This document shows positions 9,075-17,440 of a DNA stretch of 56,022 nucleotides, in pieces. Under the pieces are notes generated by a model. That model saw only the letters and a list, made by a program, of their open reading frames with translations, was not told the origin of the DNA and did not search any database. This DNA is from Actinomycetaceae bacterium (GTDB lineage: Bacteria; Actinomycetota; Actinomycetes; Actinomycetales; Actinomycetaceae). A program made the position numbers and the translations under genes. The stretch covers positions 1-56,022 of the forward strand of contig JAUNAP010000008.1 of the NCBI GenBank assembly GCA_030527545.1. Reading direction: 5' to 3'. Positions within the stretch are counted from its first letter, which is position 1. Each line of letters opens with the position of its first letter.

Positions 9075-10048
9075 GCGAGAAGCTGACCTCACCGATCCTC
9101 GTCATCACCGATCACACGGGTAGCGACTCCGAGGGTTACACGCTCACTGAACCGTCCAAGCGCCTGCTCACGATGGCGCGCGCGCTCACCAGCGGGGGAG
9201 TGTGGGCCATCGCCCTCAACCCCGCTCCCGATGTTGCGGCCCTCAGTACCTACGGCGCAACCCGCATCCTCAGCCCCAAGATGGGGCGGTTCTCTCCGCG
9301 CATCCCGGCCGTCGTCGCCGACTGCGTTGTCGCCGCCGTCAACCACGACGCCCCAGGCGCTATCCTCGGGGTTTCGAATGCTCGCGGTCGTGACGTCGCC
9401 GCCCAGGTTGCGGTACTGCTGGGTTCGGGTGCGTCAGTTGAGGTGTCACGCCTGGAGGTGTGCGATGGCGAACTTGTCTCGCACAAGTCCGTTCTGGGAG
9501 GCACGTGGGAGACGCAGTTCCATATGACGCGAGGTATCCCCGTGGTCGCTGCGCGCACCTCCGGCCTGGAGGCCACGCGGATCGAGGCCGCCGAGGTGGA
9601 GGTGGAAACCTATCCGGTTTCTTTCCGAGCTTCGACGAAGGCCATCACGGTCATGTCGTCTCGTGAAGTTGGTGGGACGGTCTCGCTGGCCGATGCACCG
9701 GTCGTCGTGTGCGGCGGCCGCGGTGTGGCGGGCGACTTCAGCCTCGTCAACGAGCTCGCTAACGAGCTCGGCGGAGCCGTCGGGGCCACCAGGGTGGCCA
9801 CCGAGGAAGGCTGGATCGACAGGTCGGCACAGGTGGGGCAGTCGGGTGTGTCGATTGCTCCCAACCTCTATATCGGTCTGGGGATCTCGGGCGATATTCA
9901 CCACGTCAGCGGTATCCGCGGGGCTAAAACGATCGTTGCGGTGTGTGACGATTCGGAGGCCCCGATCTTCGAGCTCGCTGATTTCGGCGTGGTCGGCGAC
10001 CTGACCACGGTCGTCCCACAGGCGCTCAAGCATCTGCGCGAGCAGTGA
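9071..10048 (+). CDS. etfA: Electron transfer flavoprotein, alpha subunit
   Basis: 325 residues, starting in an ATGA overlap with etfB. The C-terminal FAD-binding domain is clear: a GGRGVAGDF turn (about 215), GWIDRSAQVGQSGVSIAPN, LYIGLGISGDIHHVSG and the final APIFELADFGVVGDL. It forms the FAD-containing heterodimer with EtfB. The next gene also overlaps by four bases (GTGA), so stoichiometric translation is likely. Confidence 0.93.
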   Translation: MSEKLTSPILVITDHTGSDSEGYTLTEPSKRLLTMARALTSGGVWAIALNPAPDVAALSTYGATRILSPKMGRFSPRIPAVVADCVVAAVNHDAPGAILGVSNARGRDVAAQVAVLLGSGASVEVSRLEVCDGELVSHKSVLGGTWETQFHMTRGIPVVAARTSGLEATRIEAAEVEVETYPVSFRASTKAITVMSSREVGGTVSLADAPVVVCGGRGVAGDFSLVNELANELGGAVGATRVATEEGWIDRSAQVGQSGVSIAPNLYIGLGISGDIHHVSGIRGAKTIVAVCDDSEAPIFELADFGVVGDLTTVVPQALKHLREQ

Positions 10049-11217
10049 CTATCTATCTTGACCACGCCGCGGGCCAGCCACTGAGGCCCGCGGCGCGAGA
10101 GGCGATCCTAGCCGCCTGGGATGCGCTCGGCGGTCAGGGAGCTAACCCTTCGGCGGCCCACCGCGCCGGTCGCGCGGCCGCCGACCTGCTTTTTTCCGCG
10201 CGCGAACGCGTGGCCCATCTCGTCGGTGCCGCCACGGCGGAGATCGTGTTCACAGCCGGTGGGACGGAGGCCGACGCGATCGCCGTACGCGGCGCACTCG
10301 ACGCCGATAGGGCCGCGGGCGGTGCGGCCCGCGCGGTTATCACCGGAGTCGAGCACCCGGCAGTGGCTGAGAACGCGGCCGCATGCGCGGGTGAGCTCGA
10401 CGTCATCCCCGTCGATCCCAGCGGTGCCGTCGATATGGCCGCTGCCGAGACGATTCTTTCTTCCGGTGTGCGCCCCGCGCTCGTTTCCCTCGTTGCCGTC
10501 GCCTCGGAGACGGGCGCTCTCACACCGATCCGTGAGCTCACGGCGCTGGTACGTGAGCGCTGGGGTGGAGAGGTCGTCGTCCACGTTGACGCGGTCCAAG
10601 CCGCCGGGCGCATCGAGGTCGACGCCGGCAAGTGGGGGGTCGATTGCCTCTCGCTCGCCGGGCACAAGATCGGGGCACCGCCCGCGACCGGTGCGCTCTA
10701 TGTGTCTCGTTCGTGCTCGCTTCTCGCCCCCATCCTCGGTGGCGGGCAGGAGCGTGGCTTACGTTCGGGCACCCAGGACGTCGCCCTCGCCCAGGGGTTC
10801 GCGGCAGCACTGTCCGAAGCGGAGACCTCGCGAGCGGAGACGATGGCCCGCCACGACGCCTTCCAGGAGCGTCTTTGTGAGGGGATCAGCACGCTCGAAG
10901 GCGTGTCGGTGGCGACGAATTGCCCGAGGGTCTCCTCGATCACGATGCTCACCTGCGAGGGAGCACCCGCCGAGCCGCTCGTTTTCGCTCTCGATGCTGC
11001 AGGCATAGCCGCCTCAGCCGGATCGGCTTGTCACACGGGCGTCACGCGGCCTTCGCCGGCGCTGCTGGCTCAGGGACTCAGCGAGGACGTCGCGTCCTCG
11101 TCGCTGCGGGTGTCCATGGGATGGTCCACGAGCGCCAGCGACATCGAGGGCTTCATTGATGCCCTTCCGGGGGCGCTTGAGACGGCTCGTAGGTTCGCAC
11201 GAAGGAGGCCACGATGA
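10045..11217 (+). CDS. Cysteine desulfurase, NifS/IscS class
   Basis: 390 residues from a GTG overlapping the etfA stop. A PLP enzyme of aminotransferase class V that turns cysteine into alanine and enzyme-bound persulfide. Seen: YLDHAAGQPL at the N-terminus, FTAGGTEAD for PLP phosphate, HVDAVQAAG, the PLP lysine in LAGHKIGAP, and the catalytic cysteine loop ASAGSACHTG near residue 330. It feeds sulfur to MnmA, encoded immediately downstream with another overlap. No iscU or suf genes adjoin it, so its main client here may be tRNA thiolation. That is inference. Confidence 0.93.
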   Translation: MTIYLDHAAGQPLRPAAREAILAAWDALGGQGANPSAAHRAGRAAADLLFSARERVAHLVGAATAEIVFTAGGTEADAIAVRGALDADRAAGGAARAVITGVEHPAVAENAAACAGELDVIPVDPSGAVDMAAAETILSSGVRPALVSLVAVASETGALTPIRELTALVRERWGGEVVVHVDAVQAAGRIEVDAGKWGVDCLSLAGHKIGAPPATGALYVSRSCSLLAPILGGGQERGLRSGTQDVALAQGFAAALSEAETSRAETMARHDAFQERLCEGISTLEGVSVATNCPRVSSITMLTCEGAPAEPLVFALDAAGIAASAGSACHTGVTRPSPALLAQGLSEDVASSSLRVSMGWSTSASDIEGFIDALPGALETARRFARRRPR

Positions 11218-12326
11218 GGGTGCTTGCTGCCCTGTCAGGAGGTGTGGATTCTGCCGTGGCCGCAGCCCGTGCCGTGGCCGCCGGTCACGATGTCACGGCG
11301 GTCCACATGGCACTGTCGTCGACGCAGGCGGCGACGCGATGCGGCTCGAGGGGTTGCTGCACGGTTGAGGATGCCGACGACGCGCGTCGCGCCGCGATGC
11401 TGCTGGGCATCCCCTTCTACATTTGGGATCTTGCCGAAGAGTTCGAGCAGACGGTCGTGTCGGACTTTCTGCGCGAATACGAGGCGGGACGCACCCCGAA
11501 TCCGTGCATCCGCTGCAATGAGTTCGTTAAGTTTCGCGAGCTGTCGGCCCGCGCCGAGGCCCTCGGTTTCGATGCCGTGTGCACGGGCCATTACGCCTCT
11601 ATCGTCGAGGGTCCCTCCGGCCTGGAACTCCATCGGGCCCGCTGTCTGGAGAAAGACCAGTCCTACGTGCTCGCGGTCATGGGGCGCGCCGAGTTGACGA
11701 GGGTGCTGTTCCCCCTGGGGGATGTCGCTTCGAAGGCCGAGGTGCGCGCCGAGGCAGAGCGGGCGGGGTTGCCGATGTCGGCGAAACCCGATTCCTACGA
11801 CATCTGTTTTATTCCCGACGGTGATACGGCCGGCTTCTTGCGTCGTCACCTGGGGGAGCGGCCGGGCGATATCGTCGATACCGAAGGCAATGTCGTGGGC
11901 CAGCACCGGGGCGCCTACGCGTACACGGTGGGTCAACGTAAGGGATTGGGGCTGTCGCGACCGGCCCGCGACGGTCGCCCGCGCTATGTCGTACGCACCG
12001 ATCAGCATCGCAACACGGTTGTCGTCGGAGCGGCGCAGTTGCTGTCCGTCGATGAGATACGGACGGGCCCGCTCACTCTGCTCGTTGACGAGTCCGATCC
12101 GGCACTGCAGGGCGAGAGCGAGATCACGGCGCAATACCGCGCGCACGGTAGCGTCGTGCATGGGCGGATGCATCTGGAGGGCTCGGCGGGTGCGGTAGTG
12201 ACCTTGAGTGCACCGGCGAGAGCGGTTGCCGCGGGCCAGTCGATCGTCTTTTATTCGGGTACGCGCGTGCTTGCCCAAGCGACGATCACCGGTGCGGAGC
12301 GCCGAGGTGCGCCTGACAAGGAGTGA
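11214..12326 (+). CDS. mnmA: tRNA-uridine 2-sulfurtransferase
   Basis: 370 residues, ATG overlapping the desulfurase stop. MnmA adenylates and thiolates U34 of tRNAs for Lys, Glu and Gln. The PP-loop is ALSGGVDSAVAA at the N-terminus; the catalytic cysteines fit TPNPCIRCNEF and SYDICFIPDGD; CTGHYA and the C-terminal GQRKGLGLS segment are also typical. Last protein gene of the etfB-etfA-desulfurase-mnmA chain. A tRNA-Leu gene begins 19 bases later. Confidence 0.96.
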   Translation: MRVLAALSGGVDSAVAAARAVAAGHDVTAVHMALSSTQAATRCGSRGCCTVEDADDARRAAMLLGIPFYIWDLAEEFEQTVVSDFLREYEAGRTPNPCIRCNEFVKFRELSARAEALGFDAVCTGHYASIVEGPSGLELHRARCLEKDQSYVLAVMGRAELTRVLFPLGDVASKAEVRAEAERAGLPMSAKPDSYDICFIPDGDTAGFLRRHLGERPGDIVDTEGNVVGQHRGAYAYTVGQRKGLGLSRPARDGRPRYVVRTDQHRNTVVVGAAQLLSVDEIRTGPLTLLVDESDPALQGESEITAQYRAHGSVVHGRMHLEGSAGAVVTLSAPARAVAAGQSIVFYSGTRVLAQATITGAERRGAPDKE

Positions 12327-12330
12327 CAGG

Positions 12331-12336
12331 TAGAAT
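12331..12336 (+). promoter_or_regulatory. Possible -10 box for tRNA-Leu
   Basis: TAGAAT lies 10 bases before the tRNA. No good -35 hexamer is seen at normal spacing, so co-transcription with mnmA is also possible. Confidence 0.35.
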
Positions 12337-12345
12337 CGTGACCGC

Positions 12346-12429
12346 GCGCGAGTGGCGAAATCGGTAGACGCGCCAGATTTAGGTTCTGGTACCAGAAATG
12401 GTGTGAGAGTTCGAGTCTCTTCTCGCGCA
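12346..12429 (+). tRNA. tRNA-Leu (anticodon UAG)
   Basis: 84 bases. Acceptor GCGCGAG pairs with CTCGCGC, discriminator A. The anticodon arm CCAGA-TTTAGGT-TCTGG gives anticodon TAG for CUA codons. A long variable arm, as in type II tRNAs, and a GAGAGTTCGAGTCTC T-arm complete the cloverleaf. The 3' CCA is not encoded. Confidence 0.95.
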
Positions 12430-12458
12430 CAAGGATCCGTCGTCAGGGAGGAACCGTC

Positions 12459-12935
12459 ATGGGACGTCTCAACGTGGGGGAAAAGGCACCGGCGTTGAGG
12501 CTGCCTGCCGTCCCCGAGGGCGAGGTCGACCTCGCAGAACGTGCGGCCGCAGCTGAACGCGGCGTCGTTGTTTACTTCTACCCCAAGGCTGGCACGCCCG
12601 GTTGCACCGGGCAGGCCTGCGATTTTCGTGACAGCCTGGCCAGCCTGCGTGCGGCCGGATACGACGTGATCGGGGTGAGTCCAGACTCACTTGAGGCTCT
12701 TGAGCGATTCGCCGATAAGCAGGATCTCACGTTTACGCTCGCTTCGGATCCCGACCACGCTGTCTTGGAAGCGTGGGGAGCGTGGGGCGAGAAGAAGAAC
12801 TACGGCCGCGTGATAACGGGCGTCATCCGTTCCACGATCGTTGTTGACCGCCAGGGCCTTGTCACCCATGCCCTCTACAACGTGCGAGCGAAGGGGCATG
12901 TGGCCAGGCTAAGACGCGAGCTCGGTCTGGACTAG
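12459..12935 (+). CDS. bcp: Thioredoxin-dependent thiol peroxidase, PrxQ/BCP class
   Basis: 158 residues with a start just after a GGAGG site. Reduces hydrogen peroxide and organic peroxides using thioredoxin. The peroxidatic cysteine lies in KAGTPGCTGQACDFRD and the second (resolving) cysteine of the atypical two-Cys BCP class follows five residues later. VIGVSPDSLEALERFADK and a conserved R in VIRSTIVVDRQG also fit. It stands after tRNA-Leu and is convergent with the HTH gene. Confidence 0.93.
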   Translation: MGRLNVGEKAPALRLPAVPEGEVDLAERAAAAERGVVVYFYPKAGTPGCTGQACDFRDSLASLRAAGYDVIGVSPDSLEALERFADKQDLTFTLASDPDHAVLEAWGAWGEKKNYGRVITGVIRSTIVVDRQGLVTHALYNVRAKGHVARLRRELGLD

Positions 12936-12962
12936 CCCGCTACGTCTAGATACGACAGGACC

Positions 12963-12976
12963 GGCCCTCGAGGGCC
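12963..12976. terminator. Possible bidirectional terminator
   Basis: GGCCCTCGAGGGCC is a 14-base palindrome in the 59-base gap between convergent genes. It is short and lacks U tracts. Confidence 0.35.
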
Positions 12977-12994
12977 AGCCCTGATGTCATGTGT

Positions 12995-13564
12995 CTAGAG
13001 TGCTGAGCGGATGGCGTCGGCGGTGCGACGCGGAGACGTGTACACCCCAGGGGCGAACGTCTGATCGGCGTAGGCCGCCAGGGTCGCGTAGTCATGATCG
13101 TGCTGGATCCACGCAGCAGGGGACAGGCCGGTGAGCGCGGAGTCATCCGGGGAGGGCTTCCACGCCCAATAGGCGAGGGCGGCGAGGTGCAACGGGGACG
13201 GGTTGGCTGGTAGGACGTGCTTAAACAGACGCGTCGCAGCCGGCAGGATCTGATGGGAACCGATTTGCCACGTCGGGTAGTGCCAGGAACGTCCGATCTG
13301 GACGCCGAGGATCCGTCGCTCACGTACCCCCTTGTTGACTCCCTGACGCGAGATGCCAAGCCATTCGGCGAGCATGGGGGTCTGGCAGACGGGTCCGATA
13401 GAGGCTTCGGCAGGGCTGGCGGGTTTGGCGGCCGACAAGATCATGGCGATGAGCGACTGCGCCTCGGTCTGGCTGAAATCGAGCGGCTTCGGGTGGCTTT
13501 GGAGCTCCTCGCGCAGCGAGGTGAGGAAGTGCTGTTCGTCCTCGGTGAGGGTGCGCTGTGTCAT
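12995..13564 (-). CDS. HTH protein with MbcA/ParS-antitoxin-like C-terminus
   Basis: 189 residues from the ATG at 13564, preceded by AGGT; the frame continues upstream but the extension has different, non-coding-like composition. A helix-turn-helix is seen at about 63-87 (MLAEWLGISRQGVNKGVRER) followed by HYPTWQI. The C-terminal part, LAYWAWKPSPDDSALTGLSPAAWIQ (about 120-145), resembles the toxin-binding domain (DUF2384) of MbcA/Xre antitoxins, where a Pro-rich loop precedes a Leu-Gly-xx-Pro segment. No RES-domain toxin is next to it. It is either an orphan antitoxin or a plain transcription factor; function is not established. Confidence 0.65.
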   Translation of the reverse strand: MTQRTLTEDEQHFLTSLREELQSHPKPLDFSQTEAQSLIAMILSAAKPASPAEASIGPVCQTPMLAEWLGISRQGVNKGVRERRILGVQIGRSWHYPTWQIGSHQILPAATRLFKHVLPANPSPLHLAALAYWAWKPSPDDSALTGLSPAAWIQHDHDYATLAAYADQTFAPGVYTSPRRTADAIRSAL

Positions 13565-13858
13565 GTGGATACCTGCCGTTTCTCGATGAGTGGGAAGCAA
13601 CCGAATGCTGACCTGTTTCTCAGTATACGACGAAAACTGACACCATGCTAAGGAAGAGTGAAGAGTGTGGCATATCTTTCTGTCCGGGCGGCGCAAATCC
13701 CTGTGATGGGGCGCCAAATCGATCCTCTTGGCTCAAGACTACCGCGCGGTAGGAAATCGTCGAGAAAACCGTAGGAAACCGCGCGAACGCGCGGAAAAGT
13801 GTCGTTTGCCTAGGGCGTCGACAGTTGACTGAAGGGAGAGGGCGCAGGGTATAAGAAA
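13565..13858. other. Gene-free stretch with repeats upstream of the HTH gene
   Basis: No convincing ORF is seen on either strand. It holds a -10-like TATACT on the minus strand (13621-13626), a perfect palindrome CTACCGCGCGGTAG (13739-13752), two direct copies of SGTAGGAAAYCG starting 22 bases apart (near 13748 and 13770), and an inverted repeat CCGCGCG-AA-CGCGCGG (13779-13794). These may be binding sites for the neighbouring HTH protein. Confidence 0.4.
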
Positions 13859-13880
13859 ACCCTGGCGTTACCGCCAGGGT
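13859..13880 (-). terminator. Terminator of the tRNA-Ala pair
   Basis: ACCCTGGCG and CGCCAGGGT form a 9-bp stem with a 4-base loop. On the minus strand it is followed by TTTTCTTAT, a good U tract. Confidence 0.85.
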
Positions 13881-13886
13881 GATTCG

Positions 13887-13959
13887 TGGAGCTAGGGGGA
13901 TTCGAACCCCCGACCTCTTCCATGCCATGGAAGCGCGCTACCAACTGCGCCATAGCCCC
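13887..13959 (-). tRNA. tRNA-Ala (anticodon GGC)
   Basis: 73 bases on the minus strand. GGGGCTA/TAGCTCC acceptor, anticodon arm CTTCC-ATGGCAT-GGAAG, T-arm GGGGG-TTCGAAT-CCCCC. Reads GCC/GCU. Only 22 bases separate it from the next tRNA-Ala. Confidence 0.95.
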
Positions 13960-13981
13960 GAGTGTGGACCTCGGTGAGGAG

Positions 13982-14054
13982 TGGAGCTAGGGGGATTCGA
14001 ACCCCCGACCTTCTCATTGCGAACGAGACGCGCTACCAACTGCGCCATAGCCCC
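13982..14054 (-). tRNA. tRNA-Ala (anticodon CGC)
   Basis: 73 bases on the minus strand, identical to its neighbour outside the anticodon arm. The anticodon loop TTCGCAA gives CGC, reading GCG. It is the promoter-proximal member of the pair, which looks like a tandem duplication with a changed anticodon arm. Confidence 0.95.
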
Positions 14055-14067
14055 TTGACGAGGAACC

Positions 14068-14097
14068 ACTATAGGCGCGCGGTTTGGCGTGACGCAA
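14068..14097 (-). promoter_or_regulatory. Promoter of the tRNA-Ala pair
   Basis: On the minus strand TTGCGT (14097-14092), an 18-base spacer and TATAGT (14073-14068), placed 14 bases before the first tRNA-Ala. Confidence 0.65.
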
Positions 14098-14104
14098 ATC
14101 GATG

Positions 14105-14121
14105 ACCCCGCCAAACGGGGT
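14105..14121 (-). terminator. Terminator of the mannosyltransferase gene
   Basis: ACCCCG and CGGGGT form a 6-bp stem with a 5-base loop, 26 bases past the stop codon on the minus strand. Confidence 0.5.
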
Positions 14122-14146
14122 GTCGTGCGTCACGCCGTGCGGCCTT

Positions 14147-16441
14147 CTAGATCCACGAGTTCAACCACATGCGCCACTGCCAGTGTTCGCGCGGGATTTG
14201 CCAGGCCGCTGTCACGGGCAGGAAGAAGACGCCGCACGCCACGATGAGGGCCCCCAGGGCGATGGCGATGCCTTGGGACGCCTTCGTCACTCTCGCTCGC
14301 GGTGGATTCATCGCCTCGGCCCACGCAGCCAGAGGCCAGCGGGTCGGCTGGACGTGGCCGGCGAACGTGCCGATGAGGAAGACGACGGAGAGCACGACGA
14401 AAGGCACGAGAACGATCGTGTAGAACATGAAGATCGTACGGTCCCAGTAAATGAGCCAGGGCGCCCACAGGCCCGCGTATCCCATGACGAGGTAACCGGC
14501 GCGCCAGTCGCGAAGCCACACGAGAACGACGAGGACGAAGAGGAGGGCCGCCACGCCCAGCCACCACAGGAAGGGGTTGCCGATCGTCGTCGAGGCGCGC
14601 ACGAGCTCGCTGCCGGAGGAGGAGTCCGTTAGCCACATCATCGAGGTCGGACGCAGGTCCAGGATCCACTGGAGAGCATTGGCCTGGTAGCGGTGTTCTG
14701 AGGTGACCGACGTGTGGAAGGCGAGCGTGTCGCGCTGGTACTTCCACCAGTCCGCGAGACCGGAGAACCACCCGTCCACCCCGGATCGGCCGTGCCCGTA
14801 GGCGCCTGGATTGACGAACCACGAGGTCCATGTCACCAGGTAGATGAACAGCGCCAGAGGAACGAGCTGCACAAAGGCGGGAAGTCCTCCGCGCACGATA
14901 GCGCGGGCGAGGAGGGACCCACCTCGCAGACCCGCGGCGTAGCGGGCTGTCAGCTCGCGGATGAAAAGGAAGATGCCGGCGACCGCGATGACGTAAAGGG
15001 CGTTCCATTTCACCCCTAGCGCGCAGCCCCACAGTATCGCTGTGGCGACGAGCCAGGGGCGGACGCGCGTGAACGTTTCTTTAGCGCTGAGGTCGTCGCG
15101 GTGTTCGCGTGCCCAGCCGGCGAGACGGGAATGCCAGTCCTGCTGGTCGAGCAGGAACGTGTAGAAGCCCGCGGCCAGGAACGCGGCCGCGAACACGTCG
15201 AGCAGAGCGATACGCGAGACCGATACGGCCACTCCGTCGGTGGCTATGAAGAGGCCGGCCATGAGGGTGAGGAGAGGGGAGCGGAAGAGGCGTGCGGCTA
15301 TGAGACAGGTGAAAGCCACGAGGACCGTGCCAGCGAGTGCCGGCATGAGCCGCCACGCCCACGGATGGGTCCACCCGAATATTTCCGGACCGATGCCGAG
15401 CAGCCACTTGCCTAGTTGCGGGTGGACAACGAAGGCCGGTTCGTTGAGCATTCCCGAGTAGTCGCCGTGAAGGAACGCCTCGTTCGTTTTGTCCGCCCAG
15501 CGCGCCTCGTAGCCGAGCTTCCACAGCGAATAGGAGTCCTTGACGTAGTAGGTCTCGTCGAAGGCGATGCGGTCTACCCCGCCCAAATCCCACAGGCGGA
15601 TGAGGCCGGCGATGACGACGCTGAGGAGGATCGCGATCTTGGTGAGGGTCTCTTCACGGATTCCTCGCCACGTGCGCACGAGGGTGTGGCGTGTGAACCC
15701 GCGTGCGAGGGCCTGCTCGGTCGAGAACGTATCGGCAGGTTCGGGCTGTTGTTCGTGCGAGCTTGCCTCGTTACCGACCTCCTCGGTGGGGGCGGTTTCT
15801 TGGAGGCGCGGATCTTCGTGGCGGGCCTCGTCGGTCGCGGGCCGGTCCGCTTCGTCGTTTTGGTCGGTGTCGGCGAAGTGCTGAGGAAGGCCCGGTTCCT
15901 CTTGGACCTCGGTGGGGGTGTCGTCGTCGGGCTTGGCGGGGGCCTTGGACGTTGCCGGGGCGGGCATGTCGGGGAGATCGTCGTCAAGCGGGGGCATCGT
16001 CCCCAGCGAGGCCGGGAGCATGGCGGTGTGTGCTTCAACCTCGGGCAGCGCCTGAGTGCGGGGGGCTGCCTCCTCGGTGGTTCGCATGTCATGATCGGTG
16101 GCCTTGGGCGTAGGCGGGCGCGTGGCTGTGGCCGTCACCTCGTCACCTTCGGCCAGCGCGGGGATGGCGACCGTCTCGGCTTCGCCGGGACGATACACGT
16201 CGCTGGCGCCCAGCGGGATGCCCGTCACGACGGTCGGATCGTCTGGGCCTCGATCTTCCAGGGAGGCTGCGATATCGGCAAGACGCTGGACCTGCGGGAC
16301 CTCCGGCATGTAGAGACCCTCGTCGTCGCGGTTGCGCGGCGAGAGCAAAGGGATCTGCTCAACCGGTTGAGAGCGTTCCTTCTCCCGCTTCGACACGGGC
16401 CGGTTGGGCCGCTCATGAGGCTTGGGCGCGTTGTCATTCAC
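14147..16441 (-). CDS. Protein O-mannosyltransferase with long disordered N-terminus
   Basis: 764 residues from a GTG. Transfers mannose from polyprenyl-phosphate-mannose to exported proteins at the outer face of the membrane (GT39, actinobacterial PMT). The first about 260 residues are low-complexity, rich in Pro, Glu, Asp and Thr. The first membrane helix (about 265-285, ILLSVVIAGLIRLWDLGG) is followed by the catalytic acidic pair in AFDETYYVKDS (about 293-303). About ten further membrane helices follow, with PLGKWLLG-type PMT sequence at HPQLGKWLLGIG. Divergence from rsmI is the same as in mycobacteria. Typical family members are about 520 residues, so the N-terminal extension is unusual. 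Confidence 0.9.
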   Translation of the reverse strand: MNDNAPKPHERPNRPVSKREKERSQPVEQIPLLSPRNRDDEGLYMPEVPQVQRLADIAASLEDRGPDDPTVVTGIPLGASDVYRPGEAETVAIPALAEGDEVTATATRPPTPKATDHDMRTTEEAAPRTQALPEVEAHTAMLPASLGTMPPLDDDLPDMPAPATSKAPAKPDDDTPTEVQEEPGLPQHFADTDQNDEADRPATDEARHEDPRLQETAPTEEVGNEASSHEQQPEPADTFSTEQALARGFTRHTLVRTWRGIREETLTKIAILLSVVIAGLIRLWDLGGVDRIAFDETYYVKDSYSLWKLGYEARWADKTNEAFLHGDYSGMLNEPAFVVHPQLGKWLLGIGPEIFGWTHPWAWRLMPALAGTVLVAFTCLIAARLFRSPLLTLMAGLFIATDGVAVSVSRIALLDVFAAAFLAAGFYTFLLDQQDWHSRLAGWAREHRDDLSAKETFTRVRPWLVATAILWGCALGVKWNALYVIAVAGIFLFIRELTARYAAGLRGGSLLARAIVRGGLPAFVQLVPLALFIYLVTWTSWFVNPGAYGHGRSGVDGWFSGLADWWKYQRDTLAFHTSVTSEHRYQANALQWILDLRPTSMMWLTDSSSGSELVRASTTIGNPFLWWLGVAALLFVLVVLVWLRDWRAGYLVMGYAGLWAPWLIYWDRTIFMFYTIVLVPFVVLSVVFLIGTFAGHVQPTRWPLAAWAEAMNPPRARVTKASQGIAIALGALIVACGVFFLPVTAAWQIPREHWQWRMWLNSWI

Positions 16442-16513
16442 GGCTCAAAGTTTAGCGATGTGCCCGACGTTTCCCGACCGACTTGTGACCCAAACCGTGA
16501 CAGGATGGGTTAG

Positions 16514-17377
16514 ATGAGCGTAACTCCTTCGACATGGAGCCTTCCGGCAGGCACGATCACGTTGGCCGCCACGCCGATCGGTAACCCCCTCGACGCTTCC
16601 CCGCGGCTGCGTCTCGCCCTCACCCAGGCCGACGTCATCGCCGCCGAAGATACTCGCCGCTTGGCCGGTTTGGCGTCTCGGCTCGGTGTCGACATTGAGG
16701 CCCGGATCGTGTCTTCTCACGAACACAACGAGGCCGCGAGGATCCCCCAGCTCCTTGAGGCCGCTCGTGCGGGCCAGCGGGTTGTCGTCGTTTCGGACGC
16801 GGGCATGCCCACCGTGTCGGATCCCGGGTTCCCGCTTGTCGAGGCAGCCGCCGAAGCCGGTGTTCCCGTGAGTGTTATCCCGGGCCCTTCCGCGCCGCTA
16901 GTGGCCCTGGCCTGTTCGGGACTGCCAACGGCGCGCTTCAGCTTCGAAGGGTTTCTTCCGCGCAAGTCCGGGGAGCGTCGCGAGACTTTCGCCGCGCTCA
17001 AGGATGCGAGGCGCACCCTCATCTTTTTTGATTCGCCGAGGCGCCTGGCCGATTCTCTCGCAGACGCGAGTGCGGTGTTTGGCCCCGATAGGCCCGCCGC
17101 CGTGTGTAGGGAGTTGACGAAGCAGCACGAGGACGTGTGGCGGGGCACGCTTGCGCAGCTGGCCGAGCGCGCCGGGGAGGGTGTGCTCGGTGAGATTGTC
17201 GTTCTTATTGGGCCAGCTCCCCAGGAGGCATCCGCCGATGTTGATGCCTTGGTGCAGAAGGCACTCGAGCTTGCCGCGGGAGGCATGCGCTTGAAGGCGG
17301 CGACCAAATTCGTTGCCAAGGAGGCGGGCGCTTCGGCACGCGACGTCTACGAGGCGGCCCTCCAAGCCCGCGACTGA
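16514..17377 (+). CDS. rsmI: 16S rRNA 2'-O-ribose C1402 methyltransferase
   Basis: 287 residues. Methylates the 2'-O of C1402 in the ribosomal P site. Tetrapyrrole-methylase fold signatures are present: ITLAATPIGNPLDASPR (14-30), DVIAAEDTRR, SSHEHNEAARIPQL, VVVVSDAGMPTVSDPG and VSVIPGPSAP. The family-specific FEGFLPRKSGER motif follows. Faces the mannosyltransferase across 72 bases and precedes metG. Confidence 0.95.
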   Translation: MSVTPSTWSLPAGTITLAATPIGNPLDASPRLRLALTQADVIAAEDTRRLAGLASRLGVDIEARIVSSHEHNEAARIPQLLEAARAGQRVVVVSDAGMPTVSDPGFPLVEAAAEAGVPVSVIPGPSAPLVALACSGLPTARFSFEGFLPRKSGERRETFAALKDARRTLIFFDSPRRLADSLADASAVFGPDRPAAVCRELTKQHEDVWRGTLAQLAERAGEGVLGEIVVLIGPAPQEASADVDALVQKALELAAGGMRLKAATKFVAKEAGASARDVYEAALQARD

Positions 17378-17440
17378 AGAGGCTCGAGGTCGGTGAAGCA
17401 GTCGCGGCGGGGCGGGCTGCGGAGCGGCTAGTATGGCCCT

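Noticed and set aside
13887-14054. Genomic island inserted at tRNA genes
   Set aside because: There is no integrase and no duplicated tRNA 3' end flanking accessory genes here; the tRNA copies are complete genes.
15416-16513. 365-codon plus-strand frame
   Set aside because: Antisense to the low-complexity N-terminus of the mannosyltransferase; Gly/Arg-rich with no domain.
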